64,000 nt of DNA from Reutealis trisperma (taxonomy: Eukaryota > Streptophyta > Magnoliopsida > Malpighiales > Euphorbiaceae), in contig CANTUT010001548.1 in NCBI GenBank assembly GCA_947687605.1, forward strand, positions 62,001 to 126,000, in the 5' to 3' direction. The notes beneath the pieces were generated by a model. The model saw nothing but the letters and a program-made list of their open reading frames with translations, was not told where the DNA came from and did no database searches. The translations under genes and the position numbers were made by a program. Positions 47,901-59,990 of the stretch are shown here, piece by piece; the first letter of the stretch is position 1, and the number at the start of each line of letters is the position of its first letter.

Positions 47901-50900
47901 TCAAGCCTCATTTTCAGCCTCCAGATCATTGTTACTCATAGCTTGTGTCAAATATTCCTGAGCTTCTTCGAGTGCAGATTCTTTAGCATCAGCAGCATAT
48001 AGTATCTTCTTGATTGCAACTGCCATCTGCAAGCATATAAACAAGGGTGTAAATAGAACACATAACCCTTGGATGCCAAGTTAATGAATCAATATACTAC
48101 ATTCATATCTCCAGAAATCTTACTGGGAGATCCTCCAATTCAGGAGTTTGACAAAGTAGCTCTATATCCCGTAACTTTGCAAAGTAAAAATCTCTTTCTT
48201 TTTCCAAATGATCCACTGAAAGCTTGAGGTCAGTGATCTGTATGCACACAAGAAACTTACGGCAACCACAACATAAAATATCTTTTCATATTACAGAGCT
48301 TACAAAAAGGAAAACAATAACAGAACTACATGATTAGATATAGAGATAGAAATAGCATCTAGAAGACAGCAAAAAAAGGTTAAGAACAACAAATACAATC
48401 AGTAGAAATTTTTTTTTTTTTTTAAAAACTGAAACAAACTATCTTGTTTTGTCTAGTACATAATCCTCAACCAACTGTAGTAATTAATACTACCAAAATA
48501 GAAGTAATTGGGTCAATCATTGCGAAAGGAGGAGAAAGGCTGGGCTCATTCAATAGTTACAAGCGAGCCATCATAGACAAAAAATCCAAGGGAAATGAAA
48601 CTTGCTTATGTTATGAAATTCAAACAACAAAATAAAACCTAAAGCTTGATACCTCCTTTGACAAAGCCTCAATCTCTGCTAAAGAATTAGCCCCAGCTGC
48701 TAAAGCACCTCCCCTTCCAGACTTTGGCCCTGTAATAACGTGCATCAAACACCAATGACCAAGACTGACAAGGAATAAAGTAAAAATTTGGGGCACAGCA
48801 AAATAGATGTTTTACATCACATACTGACCAGACATTTTATTCAGGCCAACTAGATCACCTGAGGCAGAATTCTGCATAATGTTCGACTGCAGTGATTTTG
48901 AGGTCTTCAGACAACCCTTGGAGCTACGGTCCTTTCCACCCTTAATTCGCCGTTCCACAGGGTTATAATTCCTACAAGAAATGTAAAGCAAGTGATAATA
49001 TATGTTCAAGATTAAGATAATACAAAAGCTATTATGGTCAAAGAGTAAAACACAGTGAAATGATGATGAACGAGAAAGCAACACACTCATTCATGATGCC
49101 ACCATTGACAGAATCACAGTATCGTTTCAACCATTGCAAGAACTCTAAGTTGTCCAAAGGTCGGCCTTTAACAAGCCTGTTAACTTCAATATGCTGCCAC
49201 ATAAATGCAAATAATGTTAGCCATGATATTAAAATAAAACTCAACCAGGTCTCCCAACTAAAAGGCTGACAATATACCCAAGGAGAAAAAAATCAATTCA
49301 CATGCTGACAGAAACACTCAACTGAATCGTATCTTACTACACAAGCACCTGCACATATAAGAACATCAGTATTTGATATACCCCAAAGGAAACAATGACC
49401 GACAATATTTGGCAATATTTTGACTTCACTTGTGCAAACCCAAATAGCTAAGTCCTCTTTCAATTTCTGAGATTAGATTTGATCAGGCTGAAGCAACAAG
49501 AATCCCCAATTTAAGTTTTCCTTCTCAAAGCCAATTAAACAGGCTAAGCAGGATACTGCCAGCTGAATAGTTGATCCTCCAAGGAATCAATGGCCCGCAT
49601 GAAATCCAGGGCTGGAAAGTTTAGGACCAAAAATCATGGAATCATGCAAAGAGAATCCAAACAATGCCTAGCGATAGAAACTATATTCTCATCTATGACT
49701 GATTGTTAGTTTGTAAACTGCTTGATGAGAATTCACCTATGATTCCATGGCTTTGGACAGAATTAAATTGAGCTTTGATACGGTGGCGTGAAAAGATAGA
49801 AACAAACTCGGCTCAAATTTGAAAATGAAATTTTACCTTTTCAATTTTCAACTTGTTAAATACATCCTGCAAAACCTTGTAATTTTGGATAAAGTCATAC
49901 TCTGTCTTTGCATCAAAATTCACCTACAATAAACAACATTGAAATCAAGGAGAAGCTATTCCATAATTACAACAACTGACAAAAAAGACAATGGTGGATT
50001 CGCACCTTGTGCATGGGAACAACTCCTGGATAAGTCATATCCATCATCTGACACTGTACAGCACCAGATGCAGCCTAGCAAAGTGATTCAAATGAGAAAA
50101 GTTGAGATTAATATTTCAGAGGAGCTTAAAAATGTTGATAAAACCATCATGCATAATCTCTCTCATTCAGAGATAAAGACACTAAAAACTACAAAACTAG
50201 CCTCCATTTATCTGTAAATGAAGTGTTGGCAAATTAATTCAGCTCAATCAATCCTTAATTTCAAACTACTAGATGAGGAAAAGAGCATATGTTGACTTAA
50301 GGGAAATTAGTTGTATAAACACTTGTACAACTCAAGTCACCTATAAAGCCAGAAATAAACGTCCTCAAGGCCACGACAAATTAGTAATGATAATAAAAAA
50401 AAAAAGTATGGCACATCAATCTTTATACATCAGTCATCATCGACCTCTTTTCCCTAAGATGGAATTGCAAGATAAGGACATCATAAAACTTGGCCACAAA
50501 ATCAACCTCATAAGCTGCAGAAAATCAGATAATGATTAACATATCTAGCAAAACAAATATAAAAACCTACATCCGCCTGCACCCAATAAAACGTTTGCAG
50601 GGTATTAAGTTTATTAAACCAACACAGCTACGCAAGTCACATGAAAATTGGTTCCTAAACCTCTGTGGCACTTGAGACAAAAAATGCAAGACCTCTTTTA
50701 GATCATGAGAAGGAAAATAGAATCTGAAAATTTGACTTCATTAGTATAAGAATGTCTCGGTCCATGCATTTTTTAAGTTCCTAGAAAGAATAAATAAATA
50801 AATAACAGGGTACTTCGCTGTGATGTTATAGAAAAAAATTATTACCACCAAATGAATAACATTGTACACTTCATGTCACAAAATTTTGAGTGAATATTTC

Positions 50901-51704
50901 AATGGGATCTTATCAGAAGTAATTTCCACTACATCCATTGAGGTTCTCCTGCAAGCAAGATCTAAACGCATCTTTTGCAAGGTAATAAATTTGTCAGCTT
51001 GAGAAACTGCTAATATTGCTAATAGCTAACTTAATCCGAGACTTGAAAAATTGCCCTTCAAGCCATCTTAAATTATGCAATGCCAGAAAAGCAAGGAACA
51101 ACATCAACAATCGTCTAAGATCAATTTTAACTTCTCCACAAAATACCCATTTAGCAGTGTTCTTGCAACTCTCTGATCTTTATGTTTGAACAACAAGCAT
51201 TATAAACATACGCAAAACAAAGATAAATAAATAGATAAAAATGACGCTACAATGTCAATGAACACAATCAAGTACAATAGTACATAAAAATTGCAACACA
51301 AGAAAAATAAACAATTCCAATTTTAGTCCTTGGAGAAATGAAAAATGCGAGCTCACGTAAAGAAAGTAAATCGTATAGAATTGATTGGGTACACTTCAAA
51401 AATACACTCTGATGCATGTTAAGAATTCCTAAAACCAAACGATATGAACTATCAACATTACCTAAAATAGATAAAAATCCAAACTTTAACAAAGAAAAAG
51501 ACCCATTACACAACATAAATCCATTAAAAAGGGGAAAAAAGGACTGGGAAATATTTTTTTTGTAAATTACAAATTTAAAAGAAATTAAAAGAAAACCTCT
51601 TCAATGCGAGTGAGGTTGAGCTGAAGCCTATTGTTGATCCACGTTAGTATCTCATTCCTTCCAACAAAATACGCACTATCCATCATCCCTATGTTGGACG
51701 CCAT
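47901..51704 (-). CDS. EB1A: microtubule plus-end binding protein, EB1A/EB1B type
   Basis: Eight minus-strand exons give 276 residues: 51597-51704, 50006-50074, 49837-49923, 49087-49193, 48829-48971, 48653-48729, 48124-48237, 47901-48026. All have GT-AG borders and consistent phases. Residues 1 to about 120 are the calponin-homology domain that binds growing microtubule ends (MASNIGMMDSAYFVGRNEIL, FPGVVPMHK-like TYPGVVPMHK, VNRLVKGRPLDNLEFLQW). A Lys/Ser-rich linker follows, then the EBH dimerisation domain with LEKERDFYFAKLRDIELLCQ (about 208-227). NENYNPVERR and the KSLQ linker point to EB1A/EB1B, not the nuclear EB1C. The tail after AQEYLTQAM is short and mildly acidic, with no C-terminal EEY/F motif. 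Introns 1 and 2 to 4 are long. EB1 proteins track microtubule plus ends and affect spindle position and root growth responses. Confidence 0.93.
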
Positions 51705-54700
51705 TTATTCTTTCTAGGCTTAAAAAAAAAATAAAGAAAGAAAAACCCAAATTTTGTCTTATAATTCTGAACTCAAAAGGACAAAACTTGAACACAGAGA
51801 GAAAAAGAGAAGAAAAATGGGGAAGAGAATGTAGAATAATATTTAGCTTCAGTGGAAAGGAGGGATTAAAGATGAGAGCTTGAGCATGAAATTAGGGATT
51901 TTTTGAAATTAAATTTGAAAATGTTTGATTTTATAAACTGAGAAATGAATGGCGAAGACAGAGAGACAGAGAGAGGAAGAAAGAGAAACTGAAAGAAAGA
52001 AAGGGACAAATAGGAGCAATGGCTTTTAATTAGCTGGTAACAACCGGCCCTTACATAAAATTCTTCATTCACCTTTTTTTATTTTAGTGTTTTTGTAACG
52101 TAAAATTTTCAGCCAAACCAACTATGCATAATTTACCCATTTTTGTTAAAAAAGAAACTTAAATATCCATTTTTAGGAAATTTTTTTTTCTTTTTCTATT
52201 TTTCATAAATGCCTTTAGGATACGGATAAAAAGTATAGTAATTATTTAAAATTTTTATTTTTTGTCTCATTTAATTTAATTTAATTTTAAATAAATTTAT
52301 ATAATTTTGTGCACATTAATTATTTTTTATAAATTTAATTTTAAATAATATTTAAATTCAAGACCTTTCAATTATAGACACAATTCTAATATATTAATTA
52401 ATTTTTAATTTTAAACCGCCCCTATATAAGGATACTAGTCAATAAAATCCTTTTAAAATCCTATATCTTAATTGATGAAATTTCAATATGTATATGATAA
52501 TTGATGAAATTTCAATATGTATATGAGGGGAAGACTATGAGGTGATTTATGATGCCACTTTTATGATTTTTAAAATATATATATATATATGATATAATGT
52601 GAATTTAAGAAATATATTTTTTTATGAGAAATGGTGTAGAAATGATAGTTAAATCAATTATCTACATCTTCACTCATTAAGAAATTGAAATGGAAGGAAA
52701 GAATGATACCAAATAAGTGTTTTTAGTTTTCAATTGTCACCTCTAAAATAGTTATAGAGGGCTTATTATTATTATTAAGTTTGCAATATATCAATCTTTA
52801 GAAAATTGCTTCGTTTGAAGAAATTAACAAGAAAACATCTGCATAAGTGAAAACAAACAATGTATTTATCATCGATTGGATAAGGCGGATTGTAGGCACA
52901 TTTTTTGGGCTCATTTAATTGGATGGCCTGGCCATTATGGGCCCCCTACTTGTGGACCCACTAACAGGAAGACCCTTGCTGAAATTTCAACTTCCGAAAA
53001 CTTAAAAAAAAGGATAACTTTAAATAATAATAATAATAACAAACTTGAGATTATTATTATTATTATTTTTATTATTATTTAGGATGGAGATTATTTAGAA
53101 ACCAACAGCTTTTTTTTACTTTATATTTATATTATTTGCACTCTCTCTAACGGAAAAACTAAAAAGAAAATCACTACTACAAAATTATTTTTATATTTTT
53201 ATCTTTTAAAATTTCACGAAAAAAATTATATGCGAGTTACATAAATTAGCATATATTTATAAAATTGCCATGATTTTACAAAAAAATGTGTCTTATTTCT
53301 AATACATGTGTATATATTTTATTTAAAAAATAAATATATAATAATATAAAGTTGATTTTATAAATAGATGATAAATGGTAACAACGAAAATTATATATGG
53401 TGGTGTGGTGTGTATTGTTTGCTAAAGCAATTCTGGTGTATGGTGGTGAACATGGCAAACTCAACTACCAAGTTGCATCAGTCTCAAATCTAAATACATC
53501 AAGTGTATTGCTCACCATAACATAACAAAATGGAAATAAATTAAAAGAACCCATAAATTAATGTTGGCTAGGACAACGTATTAATTGATGCATTAATCTA
53601 AATATTATTATTATTAATTATCACCATAACTTCTGGCAATTAAAGGGTATTGAATGCAAATGAATAAATTTATAGTATTTTCTATTTGTGACCTGTAATT
53701 TGATTGTCGCCATGGACAAGGGACCTTTATGTATTGTGGTTGGGATGTCTACTAGGGACAAGTAAATCATACCTCAAAAAATTATATGTATATATATATA
53801 GAAATAAAATAAAAATGTAACAATTATTTAATGTCCTTGTACATGTGAAATGAGTCAATATCATGAATAATAACTTACTTTGATATAGAATCTGATTCAC
53901 TCTATGGATCACAAAATAAACTTTAAAAAAAAAAAAAAAAAGAAGAAGAAATCCATACCTAAAACACCACAAAAGATAAGAGGAGAGAATAGATGATGAC
54001 AAGAAGCACTTGGTCTCTTTCTTCATCTCTGATCAGAAAGCGACTTCTTGCTTTATTGGAAAATTCTGCATATAGTTTTGTCTTCAAAATTGTTACTCAC
54101 ACTTCCATTTTTTTAAAATCGTAAATTCAACTCACAATTTCATAGTTTTAAAAAGATTCTCATGTATAATTAATTAAACAAAAAAGTTACTGATTATAAT
54201 TTATTTTTAAATTAAATGCAAACTAAATTTAAACTTACTAACCTATAGTCTAATACAGGAGTTTTAAAGCAGCTGCATACCTAAAAACTCGAACTCGAGA
54301 TATTTGGTTAAATTATAATAATTTCTCACCAATTGATTTATGTCCTATTGGGTACAGTTATTAGTTTTTAAGTGCTTAATGATTGCATTAAATCTATTTG
54401 ATTATTTCTTTTTAAAGAAAATTATTAGCTATTATATAAATGTTAGCTAATCAAACAATTGTTGTTTACCAAAACCAAAAGTTTCAATTTGAATTTTTTT
54501 TAAATAGCTTCTATTTAAAAAAATAAATAAATTAACATATTAAAAATATTATTTAAATAAAAGATAAATGTTAATATTTATCCTTAATGGTCATTAAACA
54601 TATTAATATCAATAACTAATAATAATTTTACTAAACAATCAGTTAATAACTATTAGCAATAAACTATTAGCTACAAGCTATTAACAATAGCTAATAACTA

Positions 54701-54954
54701 ACAGTTGTTATGAACATTTAAACTAAATATGGCCCTACTTTCATAATAAATCAAAATTCGCTATAACTAGCACTTTAATCCCTAATGTTTCAAATGGCAA
54801 TTTTAATTTCTAAATTCATTACAGTGAAAACTATGAGATTTTGAAGGATTAAAATGGTATATAATATAACATAACAATTCAAGTATTGAAAAGTGTATTA
54901 TATTTTTAACTTTTTTGGTTGAAAGTGATGTAAATTAGCAATAATTATATCACT

Positions 54955-55348
54955 AATGTCTTAACTTTTTAAAATTTATTATTTTAGTATATGAACAATT
55001 TTTTGGTCCGACGAGTTTTTTAATTTTTAAAATTACATCATATAAATATTTTTAATTATTTTTCAATCACCAAAATATTAATTTGTAACTCTCTAACTCC
55101 ATTTAAAATATTATGTTTGGTATTCAACAATGTAGAAATTTTTCTTATTTTTTTTTCCCAATCTTAGAGATTGGAGAGTTGCAAATTAGCAATTTAGTGA
55201 TTGAAAAATAGTTAAAAACATATATGTGAATTTTTTTTTTTTTTTTTAAGACTATATAAAATTATTTTTAAAAGTTAAGAAACTTATCGGATTAAAAGAA
55301 TTGTTCAAATGCCAATATAACACATTTTAAAAAGTTTAGACAATAACA
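54955..55348. mobile_element. foldback MITE with ~150-bp inverted termini
   Basis: The left arm (starting TGTCTTAACTTTTTAAAAT) pairs with the reverse complement of the right arm (TTGTCTAAACTTTTTAAAAT). The pairing continues through TGAACAATT, TTAATTATTTTTCAATCAC/TTAACTATTTTTCAATCAC and TTTG[T/C]AACTCTC. It is non-coding. The edges are accurate to within about 10 bases. Confidence 0.7.
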
Positions 55349-56376
55349 GTATATATTTTTCCTATAAATTAAAATATCAATAAAAAACTAATATTTATTA
55401 AAAATTTACATCGCATTATAAATAAAAATTAAAGTATTGATTATTAAGGACTAACAAAATAATACTTTTAAAAATAACAAAAACTGAAGTATTAATTATT
55501 ATAAATTTTTGAAAATGTTATAATAATTTACCCAACAGAATTAATTGATTGTCCATATTATAACTTAGGAAATCAATAGTAATGTAAATCCTAATAACTT
55601 ATTCCCTCTAACAATTTTCAATAAATAAAAAATATAATAACAAATCAGTGTACCAAACTATAATATTAGGGTAAAAAGTACCTTATTTCAATTTCAATGT
55701 TGGTGTTGATTGGAATATTTTAGGAAATGAATATAAACAAATTTATTGAAATTATTAAGAGATTCTATTCTTTTGGAAGAAACAATCAAACATTCAAATA
55801 TTTTTACTTTATTATCATTTTATTCTTTAATATTGAGAAAAAATTGAATCTAATTTTATCATTCAAATTATATGTAGTTGCTTGATTTATTATATTGGCA
55901 TCAAAAAAATAGAAAGGCAACCTATGCTTGTTTTATGTAAAAAGTTTCTTGGAACAATATAAAACTAGAAACCTACTTTTTTTTTTTTATTTTTTATTTA
56001 GTTCGATTCATAGAAAGTGATATGTAAATTGGTTAAGGTAAAATAAAGTTTTCTTTTAAAAAAATTATTAATTATATTTTAAATTATGGAGAAAAAGGTG
56101 AAAATCTTAAAATGACTAAGTGAAAAATGAAAATGCAAAAAGGTGAAAAGCTAAACCAAAGGGATGTTTGCTTATTTTTAGCATAAGATGAGATGCTAGA
56201 GAATAGAGAAACGAGTCTTGTAAATTTTGCCTGATTCTTCTTCAAGTCTTGAAGCTAAGGTTTTGTAGGAAAAAAGCCTTGGGCTTCACCCTCAAGACAG
56301 AAAGTTGCACTTGCACCTATTGATGTTGATCTCTCCAAGATTCCCCTCTTCAATGTGCCTCAACATCTCTCTCTCC

Positions 56377-56411
<35 letters not shown>

Positions 56412-56548
56412 GAACACACACACAGACACGGCATTAGCCACAGTTTAATTCAAAATTAGAATTAAATCGAACTAAATTGAATTCGAAACCGTAGTCATAA
56501 TTTCAGTCTAATATCAAATTATAACTATTTATGATATGATTCATAAAA

Positions 56549-58114
56549 AGGATAAGATTCAATTATGCCTCTGACATTTTACTACTGGAGTATATTGACA
56601 CTTATTTTTTTCACGATATCAATTAGACATTTTAACTATTCAAATCCTGCAAATTAAGCCTATTTTTAACGTCTAACTAACATCCTTTCTTTTCAGACGT
56701 TAATAGGACCTATTTTTTGTGAGTTTTCTCTCTTATGTGGACAATTTTTTTTTTTTTTTTTGCAAAATATGTGGACATAAACTCATTGAATATACCTGTC
56801 CCTTACAACTCCAAATCTCTTAAATGGAACCCAAAGTTCTTTTGGTCTATAAACAGTAAGAACACACATCAACAAAAACTTATAAACTCTATATACACAT
56901 CACTCTCTCCAAGAAAAAGAAAAAAAATATAAGAATCTCATAAAACATAAATTCATTTGCAATCAAGAGGGATGTTTCGGACCAGGAAACTCCTATGATT
57001 ATGCTCATCCTCATAATATTGCCTATTAATAAAATCATAATCTATATCAATAAATAAACAAAATGCAGACTCCTTTATTAACAAACCCAACTCCCCACTG
57101 TACATTCCTTACTCCTTCCATAATTTATATACTTTTTCCTTGCCAAAGAATAGTATAAGTAATTCAAATTATCTTCAAGAAATATTTAAAAAAATAAAAT
57201 AAATATAGGAGCTTGATGATTCAATTGATTTTTTTTATTATTTTTTTTTTGCTTCCACATAATGCTAAAAACAATTTTTTTTTTTTTTTGGGTTACCAAA
57301 ATTGTCCATCACCAATTCAATTAAGAAAGCATATATTGAATGAAATCCATAATCACACAAGCAAAATCCCAAAACCTAACAAAAAATTAAATGAATTAAC
57401 TATAATTTTTTTTAATTATTAGCGTAATACCTAAAAAAACAAGAACAAAATCTCACATCAATTGGATCTAATTACATGACCCAGTTTAAAATTAACTCAC
57501 TATATCAAGCTTTTGAAAAAAAAAAAAAATCAAACAAAGATTTTAACTTCGATTTTTTTTTGTAATATCAATCAAATGGGAAATTAGATTATTTCTTCAA
57601 TTATTTATCGTTGAATAAGAAAAATAAAATTAAAAAAAAAAGATATATTTTATAATTAGATTACCTGTGTGCGAAGCCAATGAAAGAAGAAGCAAAACTT
57701 TTACTAAACCTAAAACTTGGTACAAAGTATATATATCACAGTAAAGTCTATATATACCAATTTGTCTTTTATAAAGAGATCAAAGATAGAGCCTTTCTGA
57801 TTTCTATGAAGGGAAGAAGAAGAAACCTTTTAATTTTAATTTCATTGGCAATATTAGAATAAGAGTTCATGGAAGGAGAGAGAAGAGTTTCAGGGAGGGA
57901 AGGGAAGAGTTTATGTTTACATAGGAGAGAGAAATTAAAAAAAAAAAAAAAAGAACTTCACTGATGTCTAAAAAGAGAGGGTTAAATCTGGCGTTAAAAA
58001 TGAGCCTATTTTATAAGATTTAAAAAGTTAAAGTGTCGAATTGAGATTGCAAAAAGAACAGGTGTCAATGTACTCTATTGGCTAAACGTTAAGGGTATAA
58101 TTAAACCTTATCCC
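56549..58114. mobile_element. second MULE-like element, ~170-bp inverted termini
   Basis: The left end AGGATAAGATTCAATTATG and the reverse complement of the right end GGGATAAGGTTTAATTATA begin inverted repeats. These continue for about 170 bp, through GAGTA[T/C]ATTGACAC, ACATTTTAAC/ACACTTTAAC and CCTATTTTTAACG-like sequence. An exact repeat ATTCATAAAA (56539-56548 and 58115-58124) flanks it, consistent with a 9-10-bp Mutator-type duplication. The 1.2-kb interior has no transposase. It contains non-repetitive patches (about 56775-57180 and 57290-57380) that could be captured DNA. Confidence 0.7.
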
Positions 58115-58618
58115 ATTCATAAAATCTTGAATCAAAATTAAAGCTGCCAAATATCCAAAAGCTTTATTTTTAGGTGCAATTTTTGTAAAAATAAAAAAAA
58201 GGTTTAACTCCAGTTTGGAATCAAACTGGAACCATATAAATTAGAACTAGAACCAAACTACCTATCTATGGTCTAGTTCCAATCCTATAAATTATTGAAT
58301 TAAAACTATCGATTTGAATCCAATTCAGTTCAATTTGAAAAATTTTGAACGAGACTATACACAATTGGGCTCAAAAAAGTTTTGTCAAATTAAGTACTTT
58401 GAATAGGACTACAAATGAGTCGAGCCGAATTTTAATTTGCTTAGGCTTTAGTTTACTTGGGCTCAGCTTAATTTTTTTTTTTTTTAAGATAAAGTTTAGA
58501 TTCAAACGTAAAAATTATGTTCAAATTTGGCTCGTTTCAAACTTAAGTATGAATTCGAACTTGAATCAAGTTTGAAAATAGTATTCAAACTAACATAAAA
58601 ATAAAAATATTTAATTAG

Positions 58619-58689
<71 letters not shown>
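58619..58689. repeat. (TA)n microsatellite inside the hAT element
   Basis: A 71-bp TA run in the middle of the 799-bp hAT-like element. A similar run sits in the middle of the hAT MITE in HVA22a intron 3 (41177-41242). Confidence 0.95.
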
Positions 58690-58691
<2 letters not shown>

Positions 58692-58812
58692 CATTAAATT
58701 GAGTATTACATGTTTAAAAAAATAAAAATATGTATATTTTAGTCAAATTGAATTACTAAAAAAATTATAGGAATATTAAAATATATTTTTTTGAGTATCA
58801 AAATTTTTAGGC

Positions 58813-58854
58813 TAATAATAATAATAATAATAATTATTATTATTATTATTATTA
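58813..58854. repeat. (TAA)7(TTA)7 perfect palindrome
   Basis: Seven TAA units are directly followed by seven TTA units, giving a 42-bp perfect palindrome with no spacer. It could extrude as a cruciform. Confidence 0.95.
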
Positions 58855-59832
58855 TGTAACATAAACTCTCTTTTTTTTTAAATTAACCATTTGATAAAAT
58901 AATAAAACATGATATTAGTGAAACTAATTCTACACGTATATCATTATTAATTTCATAATTATAAAAATAAATCATAAATGTATATATTAAAATAAATAAA
59001 CTTATTCGCAAGTCTATTAACCTAACTATTCATGAATCTAATCAAGTCGAATTTAGTTTTATTTAAATTCGGCTCATTTATCAATTGTGTTTTAAATTGT
59101 GGCTAAAGCTTAGTTCATTTATAAAATGAGCTAAATGCAAATGATCTTTACCTAGTCGAACATCAAATCGTTTGCGAATGACTTGACTTATTTGTAGCCC
59201 TAACTTTGAAGTATGATTTTTTTTTTTTCGCCCAAAGAATATGATGGTTTTATTTTATTTGAAAAAAAAAAAAGAATAATGGACTATAGTTTTTAGAGGG
59301 AAAAAAATTTCAAAATATTTACCACTTATACGCTAGGCAATATGATTTTGGTACACTAACGAGTACTCAATTGAATAGACTATATACTAGACAATAAAAT
59401 TTTGATAAAGGACCCTTCAATTGAATGGTATTAAAGTTAGTTTTTGATATTATAAATTTCAAACTCAAAATACCAATTGAAATTAAATTTTTAAAAAAAT
59501 CCATTGTAGAAAGAACTGAAAGCCGAGGTTTTGAAAATTAAAAAAAAAATGATTGAAATTTCAATATTATTTTTATATGTTTATATATTTTCAGGACTGA
59601 TATAATCATTAATAATTATCATTTTAATTATAATATAATTTGAATTTATCATTTTAGCTGTGAAAAAAAATTGAATTTACTTTCTGTTTCACTGTTCCTA
59701 TAATTTTATTACTTTAACAATATTAAAGTTATTTATTTTTCATATAATTAGATAGCCATTGATGAATTTTTTGATTATTTACTTTATATATATATATATA
59801 TATATATATGGATTTATAGGCTGTCTTGGTTT

Positions 59833-59847
59833 TGGGCCAGATGGGCT
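59833..59847 (+). promoter_or_regulatory. paired site II motifs of the RPS9 promoter
   Basis: TGGGCC (59833-59838) and TGGGCT (59842-59847) match site II (TGGGCY). In plants, class I TCP proteins bind these sites in ribosomal-protein promoters. They lie about 150 bp before the start codon. Confidence 0.6.
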
Positions 59848-59907
59848 AGTTACGTTGGAGGAAGTTTAGATGGTTGATGGACCGGGACGAAAGCGAGTAA
59901 ATAGGAG

Positions 59908-59923
59908 TAGGGTTTTTAGGGTT
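59908..59923 (-). promoter_or_regulatory. two telo-boxes of the RPS9 promoter
   Basis: TAGGGTTT (59908-59915) and TTAGGGTT (59916-59923) are adjacent copies of the telo-box in reverse orientation. Telo-boxes commonly accompany site II motifs in plant translation-machinery genes. Confidence 0.6.
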
Positions 59924-59990
59924 CCTCATTTTGAAGAGGGAGTACAAAGCTCTGTGAGAGACACGGTGACGTCGGAGCAGAGGCAGAGCC

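Larger units (their letters stand above)
58404..59202. mobile_element. hAT-like non-autonomous element
   Basis: The left terminus TAGGACTACAAATGAGTC is matched by the reverse complement of the right terminus, TAGGGCTACAAATAAGTC. Similarity continues for several more bases. A perfect 8-bp duplication ACTTTGAA flanks the element (58396-58403 and 59203-59210), which is diagnostic of hAT transposition. It is 799 bp long with no coding capacity. The centre holds a 71-bp TA run and a perfect (TAA)7(TTA)7 palindrome. Confidence 0.85.
51705..59832. other. EB1 promoter and repeat-rich intergenic DNA
   Basis: 51705-52070 is purine-rich on the plus strand and is the probable EB1 5' leader and promoter. 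52860-53000 is more complex, with GGGCCC and GTGGACCCAC motifs but no gene. At 53024-53081 an (AAT)n/(ATT)n pair could form a hairpin. 54340-54735 ends in AACTAAATATGGCCCTA, reminiscent of PIF/Tourist termini, but I could not find the matching left end. 56365-56411 is a CT tract. The elements at 54955, 56549 and 58404 are listed separately. No gene is supported. Confidence 0.55.

Noticed and set aside
56969..56985. TCGGACCAGG resembling the start of miR166
   Set aside because: It matches ten bases and then departs from the family. No star-like partner is visible within 200 bases, so it is probably chance within the MULE-like element.
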